Positions 63,201 through 64,000 of a DNA stretch of 64,000 bases are shown here, piece by piece. The DNA lies in assembly GCA_032622095.1 (NCBI GenBank), contig CP136061.1, positions 20,648,991-20,712,990 on the forward strand. Reading direction: 5' to 3'. The translations under genes were made by a program, and so were the position numbers. The notes beneath the pieces were generated by a model. It was not told the DNA's origin and made no database searches. It saw nothing but the letters and a program-made list of their open reading frames with translations. The stretch comes from Siphonodentalium dalli. Lineage: Eukaryota > Mollusca > Scaphopoda > Gadilida > Siphonodentaliidae. Position 1 is the first letter of the stretch, and each line of letters begins with the position of its first letter.

Positions 63201-63692
63201 TGGCACCCTGGAATATAGTGTAGTACAAGATAACCTGTAGCCGGCACTCAACGCGTTAACCCACTTCGACGGCATCGAGTCCCTTTAACCCTTTCAGTGC
63301 CAGGGGCCGAACTCATCGGCCCTAATTTACGGTCTGTTACGTTTTTTTTTTTTATTTTTTTTTTTTTTAGATATTTTGGGTTGAATTTTTTTTGGGTATG
63401 CTATAGCGAATTTAAAACAAACTGGATAAAACCTTAGTGTTAAAGAATATAAGAAAAAGTTATTAAAATTGTAAAATATTGTAAAAAATAATAACAAATG
63501 ATGAAAAATTGTTAGGCCAATGCATTCTCTTATATATGCGAGGCGACCTATGGTCGACTCGCATATATAAGAGAATGCATTGGCACAGGGTATATGGGTT
63601 GATACCAAAATCGGACCTGGCACTGAAAGGCTTAAATCTTTTTATCATTTCATTTCTTACCTCTTCCTCTCCGACTTTGGAAGTAACACTAC
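21027..63692 (-). CDS. AK9: Adenylate kinase 9 (AK9), middle and C-terminal part, 21 exons
   Basis: Large multi-domain nucleoside mono-/diphosphate kinase associated with motile cilia in other animals. Exons 5' to 3': 63661-63692, 60374-60554, 54733-54842, 54162-54374, 52780-52982, 52486-52585, 52003-52133, 48510-48729, 45893-45961, 45223-45333, 44501-44617, 43861-44079, 38426-38639, 32327-32528, 30383-30529, 29095-29312, 26193-26351, 24695-24896, 23327-23425, 22734-22951, 21027-21238. All junctions are GT-AG and all phases agree, giving 1,124 residues and TAA. Two kinase units are visible, with P-loops GAKGAGKST and GPPKSGKTT and matching GFILEGFPRT and GYVLDGFP motifs. Acidic E-rich linkers and CPV/CPVK-containing segments between units are typical of AK9. 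The N-terminal kinase units lie right of the window. Introns are loaded with transposons and tandem arrays, several touching splice sites. Confidence 0.92.
21290..21415. mobile_element. Palindromic hAT-type MITE, truncated copy
   Basis: Begins CAAGCCTGCAAATAGTGTG and carries GGTCCCCAGAGGGTGAATTT and its inverse. The right terminal repeat is missing. Sits in the last AK9 intron. Confidence 0.7.
22406..22658. mobile_element. piggyBac-type MITE, family C
   Basis: TTAACCCTTCCATGACTGGA to CATCAAGAAAGGGTTAA, with two copies of the internal GCATTCTCTTATATATG palindrome. In the intron between the last two AK9 exons. Confidence 0.8.
22734..22951 (-). CDS. AK9: AK9 exon (penultimate)
   Basis: The acceptor is TTCAACAG|GTCACC and the donor AAAAG|GTTTGT. 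It encodes SPEKYWNLTLPHKLPPRLEP, LGYMEQTVSTAIVKAM and a hydrophobic ALLYVAYHLK end. The split codon joins the terminal exon in phase. Confidence 0.9.
22995..23270. mobile_element. Palindromic hAT-type MITE, partial copy
   Basis: Carries AGGTCCCCAGAGGGTGAATT, its inverse and the family interior (GGCCTCAT..., TTAGTTTCTCTATATCCCC). The terminal repeats are not intact. Confidence 0.6.
23327..23425 (-). CDS. AK9: AK9 exon
   Basis: The acceptor is TTCTTCCAG|ATATGA and the donor ATGAA|GTAAGT. It encodes IKPGKPEFVVEYKEKFYYM and ETEENVLKFM. The two-base overhang is completed by the next exon to give Lys. Confidence 0.9.
23583..23972. mobile_element. piggyBac-type MITE, family A (copy 4)
   Basis: TTAACCCTTTACCCAACA to TGTTGGGTAAAGGGTTAA with two internal palindromes. 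Very similar to the copies at 17-19 kb, and slightly shortened after the left end. In an AK9 intron. Confidence 0.85.
24695..24896 (-). CDS. AK9: AK9 exon
   Basis: The acceptor is TATTTCAG|GTTACT and the donor TGCAG|GTGTGT. It encodes YYYKMSSKKELDMFLSEPDK, then a proline-rich linker and SYCPVTFLDGQCR. The CPV(T) box with a preceding YY(F)xS segment recurs between kinase units of AK9. Confidence 0.9.
25008..25497. mobile_element. piggyBac-type MITE, family C, with AT-rich expansion
   Basis: Starts TTAACCCTTTCTTGACGGGA and ends CCCGTCATGAAAGGGATAA (one base off TTAA). Between the two internal palindromes lies about 240 bp of repeated 'GTTAAAGAATGTAAGAA'-like motif. Confidence 0.75.
25757..26147. 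mobile_element. piggyBac-type MITE, family C
   Basis: TTAACCCTTTCCTGATGGGA to CCAGTCATGGAAGGGTTAA. The interior also contains a 'GACGGATGGACGGATGGACG' stretch and a GGGGGACA end, suggesting a second inserted repeat near 25865-25990. The right end lies 45 bp from an AK9 donor site. Confidence 0.7.
26193..26351 (-). CDS. AK9: AK9 exon
   Basis: The acceptor is AATTTCAG|GTGAAG and the donor AGAA|GTAAGT. It encodes EAASIANMCITPKEFLQRVG, FSQYCSVSLASKGELV and NPTLDFAAEYR, an inter-kinase segment of the AK9 type. Confidence 0.9.
26570..26715 (-). mobile_element. tRNA-derived SINE candidate
   Basis: On the minus strand a B-box-like GGTTCGATTCCCACCCAATC follows GCGCTCGCCATCACTGG. A diverged partial duplicate lacking this part lies at 26380-26470 (shared GATTGGGTG and GGAAGCTCAAATGGC). 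The A box is unclear. Confidence 0.45.
26990..27300. mobile_element. Palindromic hAT-type MITE, two overlapping partial copies
   Basis: GAAGCCTGCAAATAATGTGT and GAAGCATCCAAATAGTGTAT begin two successive copies. Each has AGAATGAGGTCCC(C/T)AGA and an inverse half. The termini are decayed. Confidence 0.65.
27499..28342. mobile_element. hAT-type non-autonomous element, 8-bp TSD ATTTCAAT
   Basis: A perfect 8-bp duplication ATTTCAAT lies at 27491-27498 and 28343-28350, with inverted repeat ends CAGGGACCAGCC / GGCTGGTCCCTG. Subterminal GGCGAAGT and TTCGCC boxes are repeated at both ends. There is no transposase in 844 bp. It resembles the element at 39109-40170, which carries the same GCGAA boxes. 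Confidence 0.9.
28350..28870. repeat. 'CATAACTCT/GTAACTCATG' tandem repeat, about 150-bp units
   Basis: Three diverged units with TTCGAACTTGGCCTG and AACTGGAGTTATC(A/G)GTCGGAAA boxes, ending in a (GATG)n-like 'GATGGATGGATGGACGG' run. Same family as the left edge of the window. Confidence 0.75.
28935..29050. mobile_element. Palindromic hAT-type MITE, short copy
   Basis: GCAGAATGAGGTCCCCAGAG and the inverse CTCTGGGGAC half are present, followed by AATGACAGACATTTGCAGGC. It ends about 45 bp from an AK9 exon. Confidence 0.65.
29095..29312 (-). CDS. AK9: AK9 exon
   Basis: The acceptor is AAAAACAG|AAATAT and the donor GACG|GTAGGT. It encodes a helical LID-region-like segment with SPQIQAVKLAAYFKS, LRDYYEKEHMNYVKL and SKWWVWNEALDIG. 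Phase-consistent on both sides. Confidence 0.9.
29380..29760. repeat. 'CATAACTCT' family repeat, two units
   Basis: Units near 29405 and 29575 carry AATTGG(C/T)GGGC(G)GAACCC, TTCGAACTTGACCTG-like and TTATCATCCAGAAA boxes, ending in 'GGACAGACAGATGGACGGAC'. Confidence 0.75.
30135..30351. mobile_element. Near-perfect foldback MITE with TA duplication
   Basis: Two arms of just over 100 bp, starting TACAGTAATGCTCTAATTAA and ending with its inverse, are separated by only a few bases at about 30240. The ends CAGTAATGC / GCATTACTG sit between TA dinucleotides, as for Tc1/mariner-type elements. It lies 31 bp from the AK9 donor at 30382. Confidence 0.8.
30383..30529 (-). CDS. AK9: AK9 exon with GYVLDGFP kinase motif
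   Basis: The acceptor is CATTTAG|ATACG and the donor AACAG|GTTGGT. It encodes YVLDGFPGSAKEVEIM, the conserved GxVLDGFP (NMP-binding/CORE) motif of adenylate kinases, then IELECDSKEGMARATQDR. It pairs with the P-loop two exons upstream (38426-38639). Confidence 0.93.
30758..31203. mobile_element. Palindromic hAT-type MITE, full-length copy
   Basis: The ends CAAGCCTGCAAATAGCGTGT and ...CGCTATTTGCAGGCTTG are inverted repeats. Each half contains a smaller palindrome (GGTCCCCAGAG(G/T)GTGAATTT, CACCCTCTGGGGACC). The flanks TATGCCCC(C) and TATGCCAC look like an 8-bp duplication with one mismatch. Confidence 0.8.
31329..31506. mobile_element. piggyBac-type MITE, family B (short)
   Basis: TTAACCCTTTCAGTGCCAAG to CTTGGCACTGAAAGGGTTAA. 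The centre is a separate hairpin around GAAAGAGCTCTTTC. It lacks the GCATTCTC palindrome seen in the longer family members. Confidence 0.85.
31535..32036. mobile_element. hAT-like element with 'TTTGGCAAA' subterminal boxes (copy 1)
   Basis: The ends CAGGGTTCGCGCTG / CAGCGCGGACCCTG are inverted repeats, and the flanking octamers GATGTATG and AATGTAGG match at six of eight positions. Subterminal TTTGGCAAAA and TTGCCAA boxes are repeated. No transposase. A second copy is at 43034-43628. Confidence 0.75.
32327..32528 (-). CDS. AK9: AK9 exon following the second P-loop
   Basis: The acceptor is GTTACAG|TGGCT and the donor AGAGG|GTAGGT. It encodes ANRFVEEYGLMRLSVGEAMR and LLKGQTIPEEYSVQALEIMM, the NMP-binding part of a kinase unit directly after GPPKSGKTT. 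Confidence 0.93.
32552..35288. mobile_element. piggyBac-type element, family C, split by a large insertion
   Basis: The left end TTAACCCTTTAATGAAGGGA and right end CCAGTCATGGAAGAGTTAA belong to family C. The left part stops inside GTGCCAGTGCATT, where an array-bearing element is inserted. The right part (34815-35288) carries four to five copies of the GCATTCTCTTATATATG palindrome separated by 'TTACAAGGTCAAGGTAAATA'. Confidence 0.65.
32612..34815 (-). mobile_element. Element carrying about 12 tandem 160-bp repeats
   Basis: The boundaries are 'AGCTCAACTTAC' on the left and GTTGAGCTACAGTGTCATTG on the right. Inside, 'GGGCTACAGGTCGTA' recurs about every 160 bp near 32710, 32869, 33030, 33197, 33352, 33523, 33680, 33836, 34000, 34153, 34319 and 34482, each followed by 'TGACATGTAGATGGGAACGA' and 'AAACATGGCCGCCAGCAGCC'. 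A single diverged copy of the family lies at 45345-45860. Short open frames are by-products of the repeat. Confidence 0.8.
35502..37628. mobile_element. hAT-type element, 8-bp TSD GTAGCATC, carrying a retrotransposon fragment
   Basis: A perfect 8-bp duplication GTAGCATC (35494-35501 and 37629-37636) flanks perfect 14-bp inverted ends TAGTGCTGAAACGG. Subterminal blocks are rich in AACCGGTT and GGATATCCGG on both sides, likely transposase sites. No hAT transposase frame is visible; the interior holds an L2/CR1-like retrotransposon tail (35760-36710). 37210-37410 holds nothing recognised. Confidence 0.92.
35760..36710 (-). pseudogene. L2/CR1-like non-LTR retrotransposon 3' fragment
   Basis: The minus-strand frame 36706-36032 (224 codons) reads the reverse transcriptase C-terminal region: LTLSATKSIVQSLVSSKLDF, LQKVQKTAARIVARVPR, LRDLHWLPVPYRIEFKILLL, FCVAAPTLWNNLPDDLRH and FRKLLKTHLY. 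These are characteristic of CR1/L2-clade elements. The palm with the catalytic DD is missing, so it is 5'-truncated. After the stop comes a 3' tail with 'AGCGCCTGCGAACACAATTC' and 'GCGCTATACAAATGTAAATA' ending in an (ATA)n run near 35767-35790, the usual tail of such elements. Confidence 0.88.
37739..38098. mobile_element. Decayed TTAA-flanked element (family C-like)
   Basis: Starts TTAACCATTCTATGGCTGGA and ends GGAATGAATGGGTTAA, with two partial GCATTCTCTTATATATG arms. The ends are more diverged than in the other family members. Confidence 0.5.
38121..38415. mobile_element. piggyBac-type MITE, family D
   Basis: TTAACCCTTTCTATAATAAA to TTAGTATAGAAAAGGTTAA. The interior has GGATTCTCCCACTCAGTTAT. 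It lies 10 bp from the donor of an AK9 exon (donor at 38425). Confidence 0.8.
38426..38639 (-). CDS. AK9: AK9 exon with P-loop GPPKSGKTT
   Basis: The acceptor is TGTTTCAG|TTGCAT and the donor ACAACAT|GTGAGT. It encodes GPGFSTYPCIYRQHVYYLSS, FTLDPMTYLKQN and VPIKMAIIGPPKSGKTT, the Walker A loop that binds the nucleotide phosphates of the last kinase unit visible here. Confidence 0.95.
38959..39098. mobile_element. Palindromic hAT-type MITE, short copy with TSD TACGTCAT
   Basis: A perfect 8-bp duplication TACGTCAT lies at 38951-38958 and 39099-39106, with ends CAAGCCTTGAAATAGTGTG and its exact inverse. This 140-bp copy fixes the superfamily of the whole palindromic family. Confidence 0.9.
39109..40170. 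mobile_element. hAT-type non-autonomous element, 8-bp TSD CGTCATCG
   Basis: CGTCATCG lies at 39101-39108 and 40171-40178, with ends CAGGCCTCAGC / GCTGAGGCCTG. The left subterminal region has GGCGA and TCGCC boxes (TCGTCGCTCTAAGGCGAAAT); the right has a run of 'GTCTCCCT' repeats. No transposase is visible. Confidence 0.9.
40305..41300. repeat. 33-bp tandem repeat, interrupted by a foldback
   Basis: The unit 'GCCTGTATCGCCTGTAAAAT' plus about 13 bp ending GTGTGGAATAA is repeated about 10 times at 40948-41290, with one or two copies at 40300-40345. The intervening segment includes the hairpin at 40789-40944. The repeat arises from the 3' end of family G (GGGTGTGGAATAA). Confidence 0.85.
40789..40944. 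mobile_element. Foldback element (ATATCTAGTGTTTTT ends)
   Basis: Inverted arms of about 70 bp, including GTGGATACCGAAAAATA and TATTTTTCGGTATCCAC and AAATAAACATTTGTC, fold onto each other around 40862-40870. No coding content. Confidence 0.75.
41878..41935. repeat. 19-bp repeat, 3 copies
   Basis: The unit ATGGGTATTATGGTATAAC is repeated three times in an AK9 intron. Confidence 0.8.
42128..42292. repeat. Long near-perfect palindrome
   Basis: Arms of about 70-75 bp (from GTGTTATATACACAATGTGT to its inverse) with inner part GTGGCCATATAGC / GCTATATGGCCAC and a small loop around GACTCGGCGACCAAGGTCGC. Likely a foldback element or a recent inverted duplication. Confidence 0.85.
42358..42810. mobile_element. 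Family G repeat (continuous copy)
   Basis: Starts AGACAGAACACAACGCGCAT. It contains the inverted pair AATCTTTTATCGAATGAG / TTCGATAAAAGATTCGAGA and ends CACGTCAATGGGTGTGGAAT. It matches 56198-56648 (opposite strand) and the split copy at 38746-40300. Confidence 0.7.
42820..43905 (-). repeat. Tandem copies of an AK9 exon end with its donor site
   Basis: On the minus strand the 3' end of the exon at 43861-44079 (GGTGCCCTGTGAAG|GTAAAT) is followed by further copies of the same exon-plus-donor segment near 43740, 43013, 42890 and 42823, in units of about 120 bp where uninterrupted. Most copies keep a GT donor. A hAT-like element (43034-43628) interrupts one copy. The copies differ from the exon by several substitutions, so the duplication is older than the 150-bp array at 56-60 kb. 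Confidence 0.85.
43034..43628. mobile_element. hAT-like element, 8-bp TSD CCAACGAC (copy 2, inverted)
   Basis: A perfect 8-bp duplication CCAACGAC lies at 43026-43033 and 43629-43636, with ends CAGGGTCCGCGCTG / CAGCGCGAACCCTG. The interior shares GAATGGTATTGATTGAC with the copy at 31535-32036. Inserted inside a duplicated AK9 exon-end copy. Confidence 0.92.
43861..44079 (-). CDS. AK9: AK9 exon whose 3' end is tandemly copied
   Basis: The acceptor is TTTTTCAG|GAAACA and the donor GTGAAG|GTAAAT, in phase 0 on both sides. It encodes ETLEEILIPRVEIDGG, YQLNKKLKPFVEFRHSLFVR and GYKQPSRFGHWCPVK. The WCPV box before a P-loop exon is a recurring AK9 feature. Confidence 0.93.
44501..44617 (-). CDS. 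AK9: AK9 exon, acidic linker
   Basis: The acceptor is CTTTTCAG|GAGGAAG and the donor GTTCAG|GTTCGT. It begins with eleven Glu codons, then LEEDASDRIRNEINEVY and NDLNKLASVQ. Acidic low-complexity linker between kinase units; phase 0 on both sides. Confidence 0.9.
45223..45333 (-). CDS. AK9: AK9 exon, acidic linker
   Basis: The acceptor is TCCACCAG|GCCGAG and the donor TTTGAG|GTTAGT. It encodes AERATNRESDEEEEEE and further E/D-rich sequence ending IEAQLAEEFE. A 13-base G run lies 10 bp from the donor in the intron. Confidence 0.9.
45345..45860. repeat. Single diverged copy of the 'CAGCAGCCAT' element
   Basis: Starts GTGTCAGTGACACTGTAGCT, contains CCAAAATGGCCACCAGCAGC twice in diverged form, and is related to the array-bearing element at 32612-34815 in opposite orientation. 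Lies between two AK9 exons. Confidence 0.65.
45893..45961 (-). CDS. AK9: AK9 exon, 23-residue basic linker
   Basis: The acceptor is TATTCATTAG|GATACT and the donor CGACTG|GTGAGT. It encodes DTAMQKRRDELTKDAEEKK and ends in KDRL, in phase 0 on both sides. Its acceptor side abuts the 35-bp tandem array. Confidence 0.88.
45964..47197. repeat. 35-bp tandem array abutting an AK9 acceptor
   Basis: The unit 'GAATTTACAGGTGTTACATT' plus CTCCAGGTGAATAAA is repeated about 34 times, with variants (AATACA for AATAAA, ATATTC for ACATTC, one-third-length deletions). The array starts within a few bases of the acceptor of the exon ending at 45961, and the repeated CTTTATTCA is also the sequence just upstream of that acceptor AG. 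Confidence 0.92.
47563..47760. repeat. 35-bp minisatellite, 5 copies
   Basis: The unit AAATAGGCAGACATAGACAA plus CTCAAAATAGCATAC is repeated five times almost without change. Confidence 0.92.
48232..48500. mobile_element. piggyBac-type MITE, family C
   Basis: TTAACCCTTTCATAATGGGT to ACCAGTCATGGAAGGGTTAA, with two GCATTCTCTTATATATG palindromes. Its right TTAA is 9 bp from the donor of an AK9 exon at 48509. Confidence 0.82.
48510..48729 (-). CDS. AK9: AK9 exon with GFILEGFPRT kinase motif
   Basis: The acceptor is TTACAG|ATCCAC and the donor AAAAGG|GTGAGA. It encodes STGFILEGFPRTTEEVRYVQ, FPDAALIINVEDSDVISRLL and a basic KRDKRVAKREKKKLKRKQKR end. GFILEGFPR is the canonical adenylate kinase motif partnered with the P-loop exon at 52780-52982. 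Confidence 0.95.
48721..48812 (-). repeat. 54-bp duplication of an AK9 splice acceptor
   Basis: 'CCAGTGGATCTGTAA' plus the AT-rich upstream tract occurs at 48721 and again at 48775. On the minus strand both copies contain TTACAG|ATCCACTGG, so the exon edge and its acceptor are present twice. Confidence 0.88.
48817..49660. mobile_element. Palindromic hAT-type MITE invaded by a piggyBac-type MITE
   Basis: The left half (TTAGTGTGCCTGTCATTTGC) and interior run to AGGGTGAATT at 49180, where a TTAA element is inserted. The remainder (GGTGCTAGTCACACTAAAC to CAGACTTGATTG) follows at 49622. Confidence 0.7.
49180..49621. mobile_element. piggyBac-type MITE, family B (nested)
   Basis: TTAACCCTTTCAGTGCCAGG to CCTGGCACTGAAAGGGTTAA, with a subterminal GGGGCCAATCTCATCGGCCC and a single GCATTCTC palindrome. 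Copies also at 61709 and 63285. Confidence 0.88.
49994..51990. repeat. 19-bp minisatellite, about 105 copies, abutting an AK9 donor
   Basis: The unit ATCAGGCATCACTATGGTT with A/G, T/A and CA/AA variants is repeated for 2 kb. It stops 12 bp from the donor of the exon at 52003-52133. Because 19 is not a multiple of 3 and the unit holds no stop in any plus frame, it creates several long overlapping open frames (HHYGYQASLWLSGITMVIR repeats) that are artefacts. Confidence 0.95.
52003..52133 (-). CDS. AK9: AK9 exon, acidic segment before GFILEGFPRT
   Basis: The acceptor is TCTCCAG|GCTGAG and the donor TTCAA|GTGAGT. It encodes AEPEEVEFTEDEEAIKANLE, then LPPEVMDNIVPQWWNKEPF, resembling the helix before the kinase motif in AK9. 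The split AA|A codon gives Lys. Confidence 0.93.
52486..52585 (-). CDS. AK9: AK9 exon, acidic linker
   Basis: The acceptor is TTTTACAG|TGATGA and the donor GAAGAG|GTGAGG. It encodes DDEDAAITDPDGTKVDGSTE and KKSEDAEE. Immediately 3' of it in the intron is a truncated palindromic MITE end (about 52370-52430). Confidence 0.9.
52780..52982 (-). CDS. AK9: AK9 exon with P-loop GAKGAGKST
   Basis: The acceptor is TTCATCAG|ACTCCT and the donor GATTC|GTAAGT. It encodes TPPLRLFILGAKGAGKST, then YGRQLAKKYKLFHIQFKERL and KKKIGPEFEEDQEEEE. This is the Walker A loop and NMP-binding helix of one kinase unit. Confidence 0.96.
53195..53630 (-). mobile_element. tRNA-derived SINE
   Basis: On the minus strand the head has an A-box-like TGGCCGAGAGG and a B-box-like GGGGATCGTAACC at the usual spacing (53550-53630). 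The body contains GTGTGCACGTTAAAGAACGC and GGAGTCACCACATGG, and the 3' end is a (GATA)n run at 53197-53212. It has internal RNA polymerase III promoter architecture and no protein. Confidence 0.75.
53884..54072. mobile_element. piggyBac-type MITE, family C (short)
   Basis: TTAACCCTTCCATGACTGGA to CCGTCATGAAAGGGTTAA. The first internal palindrome has lost its left half. Confidence 0.8.
54162..54374 (-). CDS. AK9: AK9 exon, inter-kinase segment with CPVS box
   Basis: The acceptor is TATTCTAG|GAGGAG and the donor CCTGAG|GTAATT. It encodes NHFCPVSLKETNVLYPGNPE and YREKVYYFSSHDTRDKFLGD, the recurrent CPVxLKE / REKxYYFSS module of AK9. Phase 0 on both sides. Confidence 0.95.
54733..54842 (-). CDS. 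AK9: AK9 exon, acidic linker
   Basis: The acceptor is TTTACAG|AGCAGT and the donor GAGGAG|GTATTA. It encodes QYMHSGWEFGGNDIEEEDED and further acidic residues. Its AG completes the split Lys codon left by the repeated exon upstream. Confidence 0.92.
54930..55289. mobile_element. Palindromic hAT-type MITE, near full-length
   Basis: TATAGTGTGTCTGACATTTG on the left and GATACACTATTTTCAGACTT on the right enclose two AGGTCCCCAGAGGG-type palindromes and the usual interior. The ends have drifted. Confidence 0.75.
55325..55810. mobile_element. Element with 'GCCTAGGCAA' boxes
   Basis: CAGCCCTGGGAATTAAGG at 55335 and CTAATTCCCAGGGCTG at 55790 are inverted ends. Inside, CCTAGGCAA and TTGCCTAGG boxes are repeated near both ends, as in hAT-type subterminal regions. 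ATATA flanks both sides; a clean 8-bp duplication is not certain. Confidence 0.6.
56198..56648. mobile_element. Family G repeat (inverted copy)
   Basis: From TTATTCCACGCCCATCGACG to TTCTCGATTAAGATGCTCA. It contains a 30-bp triplication (TATTCTTGTTTACATTGAAA plus CATGACATAA) at 56271-56358. Opposite orientation to 42358-42810. Confidence 0.7.
56778..60522 (-). repeat. 150-bp x 25 array of an AK9 exon end plus its donor
   Basis: Each unit contains the 3' part of the exon at 60374-60554 (from YEKDYTNIYGTITAST to TKSME), the intact donor GAAA|GTAAGT(C/T) and 12 more intron bases, and then starts again at TATGAGAAGG. Donors on the minus strand begin at plus positions 60373, 60223, 60073 and so on, down to 56777. 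Twenty-one junctions are 150 bp; four lose one base in the TTTTAAAG stretch (near 57811, 58261, 58560 and 59160), giving 149 bp. Units are almost identical, differing at a handful of recurrent positions (TCGTTTCTTT/TTGTCTCCTT, CAGTGATG/CAGGGATG/GAGTGATG, GACTTAC/AACTTAC). All keep the GT. Confidence 0.97.
60374..60554 (-). CDS. AK9: AK9 exon, founder of the 25-copy array
   Basis: The acceptor is GTTTACAG|GAGAAA and the first donor GGAAA|GTAAGT. It encodes EKLPEGPEMEEFKEKLKTYE, then KDYTNIYGTITASTSLEPV and IIEINDKSIQDVTKE to SME. With the first donor the split A|AG codon joins the next exon in phase. Only this unit has the upstream acceptor and the unique 5' part (GAGAAACTGAAAACT), so it is the original and the others are duplicates. 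Use of donors 2 to 9 would add 50 residues per unit in frame. Confidence 0.93.
61084..61530. mobile_element. Palindromic hAT-type MITE, ATATGGTGCCAGA subfamily
   Basis: AATATGGTGCCAGACATTTT on the left and AAATTTCTGGCACC on the right flank two AGGTCC(C/G)CAGAGGGTGA-type palindromes. The related end appears alone near 52390-52415 and 19135. Confidence 0.7.
61709..62152. mobile_element. piggyBac-type MITE, family B
   Basis: TTAACCCTTTCAGTGCCAGG to CCTGGCACTGAAAGGGTTAA, with GGGGCCGATCTCATCGGCCC and one GCATTCTC palindrome. Nearly identical to 49180-49621. Confidence 0.88.
62722..63259. mobile_element. TTAA element with CACTTTGCCGG-type ends
   Basis: The left end is TTAACACTTTGCCGGAACC and the right end inverted is TTAACGCGTTGAGTGCCGGC. 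A subterminal inverted pair ATTCCAGGGTGCCA / TGGCACCCTGGAAT follows. The open frame at 62983-63240 inside it shows no known domain. Probably a non-autonomous piggyBac-type element. Confidence 0.7.
63285..63635. mobile_element. piggyBac-type MITE, family B (shortened)
   Basis: TTAACCCTTTCAGTGCCAGG to CTGGCACTGAAAGGCTTAA, with an internal deletion and a T-run expansion near 63340-63369 compared with the copy at 61709. It ends 25 bp from the donor of the first visible AK9 exon. Confidence 0.85.
63661..63692 (-). CDS. AK9: AK9 exon, first visible (short)
   Basis: The acceptor is CTCTTACAG|GTAGTG and the donor GAAGAG|GTAAGA. It encodes SVTSKVGEEE after a split codon and leads in phase into EKLPEGPEME. 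Small, so less certain on its own, but phase and position fit. Confidence 0.75.
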
Positions 63693-64000
63693 CTGTAAGA
63701 GAATAATAAATCTGTCAAACTCCAACCTAAATTGATAGACACCTATTTCCGCCTTCTATTAAACGACAAAATGTTTTTTTTTTAATAAATCTATGGACCT
63801 TATATATCAATAATTAAATATTATAACAAAATTCAACTCCACAGACAGAAATCATATGGCCATCCATATAATGTTTTACAAAAATTGAGACTATAATGTT
63901 CATCAAGCTATAGTGAGGGATAAACTTTTAGCATAAACTGAGTTTTATTCTTTTGGGTCTTAAATAAAAACTTTGTTTGAAAGCTTTAGAAAATTAGTGA
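63693..64000. other. AK9 intron at the right edge
   Basis: AT-rich, no exon recognised. The N-terminal kinase domains of AK9 are expected beyond 64000. Confidence 0.5.

Noticed and set aside
62983-63240. 85-codon plus-strand frame as a small gene
   Set aside because: It lies wholly inside a TTAA-flanked element with inverted ends and shows no recognisable domain.

Overview
This is nuclear DNA from an animal, very probably a marine invertebrate. The genes are split into short exons with GT-AG borders, the intergenic and intronic DNA is AT-rich, and transposon debris makes up most of the window. I found no bacterial operons, rRNA, tRNA genes or CRISPR. Long repeats built around 'CATAACTCT', 'TTCGAACTTGACCTG' and runs of 'GGACGGAC' remind me of mollusc (especially bivalve) genomes. 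That placement rests on memory of repeat styles, so another lophotrochozoan or an invertebrate deuterostome is not excluded.

Three host genes are recognisable. (1) 1033-5841, minus strand: the first four coding exons of a CCDC83-like coiled-coil protein, whose 3' part lies left of the window. (2) 13889-14578, plus strand: POP4/RPP29, the p29 subunit of RNase P and RNase MRP, complete in one coding exon. (3) 21027-63692, minus strand: the middle and C-terminal part of adenylate kinase 9 (AK9), as 21 exons that join with no phase conflict into 1,124 residues and a stop codon. POP4 and AK9 are convergent. AK9 is a ciliary nucleotide kinase in other animals; CCDC83 is a poorly characterised coiled-coil protein; POP4 is housekeeping.

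Layout: 1-840 tandem repeat; 1033-5841 CCDC83 with transposon-bearing introns; 5842-10040 foldback repeats and two broken non-LTR retrotransposon fragments; 10930-12174 a hAT-type element; 13050-13805 an inverted minisatellite in front of POP4; 14608-21026 convergent intergenic DNA with a 700-bp tandem duplication; 21027-64000 AK9, whose introns carry most of the mobile elements.

Two things stand out. First, tandem amplification recurs at AK9 splice junctions. One exon end with its GT donor is repeated 25 times in 150-bp units (56778-60522). A second exon end with its donor is repeated several times (42820-43905). One acceptor is duplicated (48721-48812), and two further arrays, 35-bp and 19-bp, directly abut an acceptor and a donor. 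Second, there is a dense, nested set of non-autonomous DNA transposons whose target duplications can be read directly: several hAT-type elements with 8-bp duplications, and many piggyBac-type TTAA elements from families with different ends that share one internal palindromic module.
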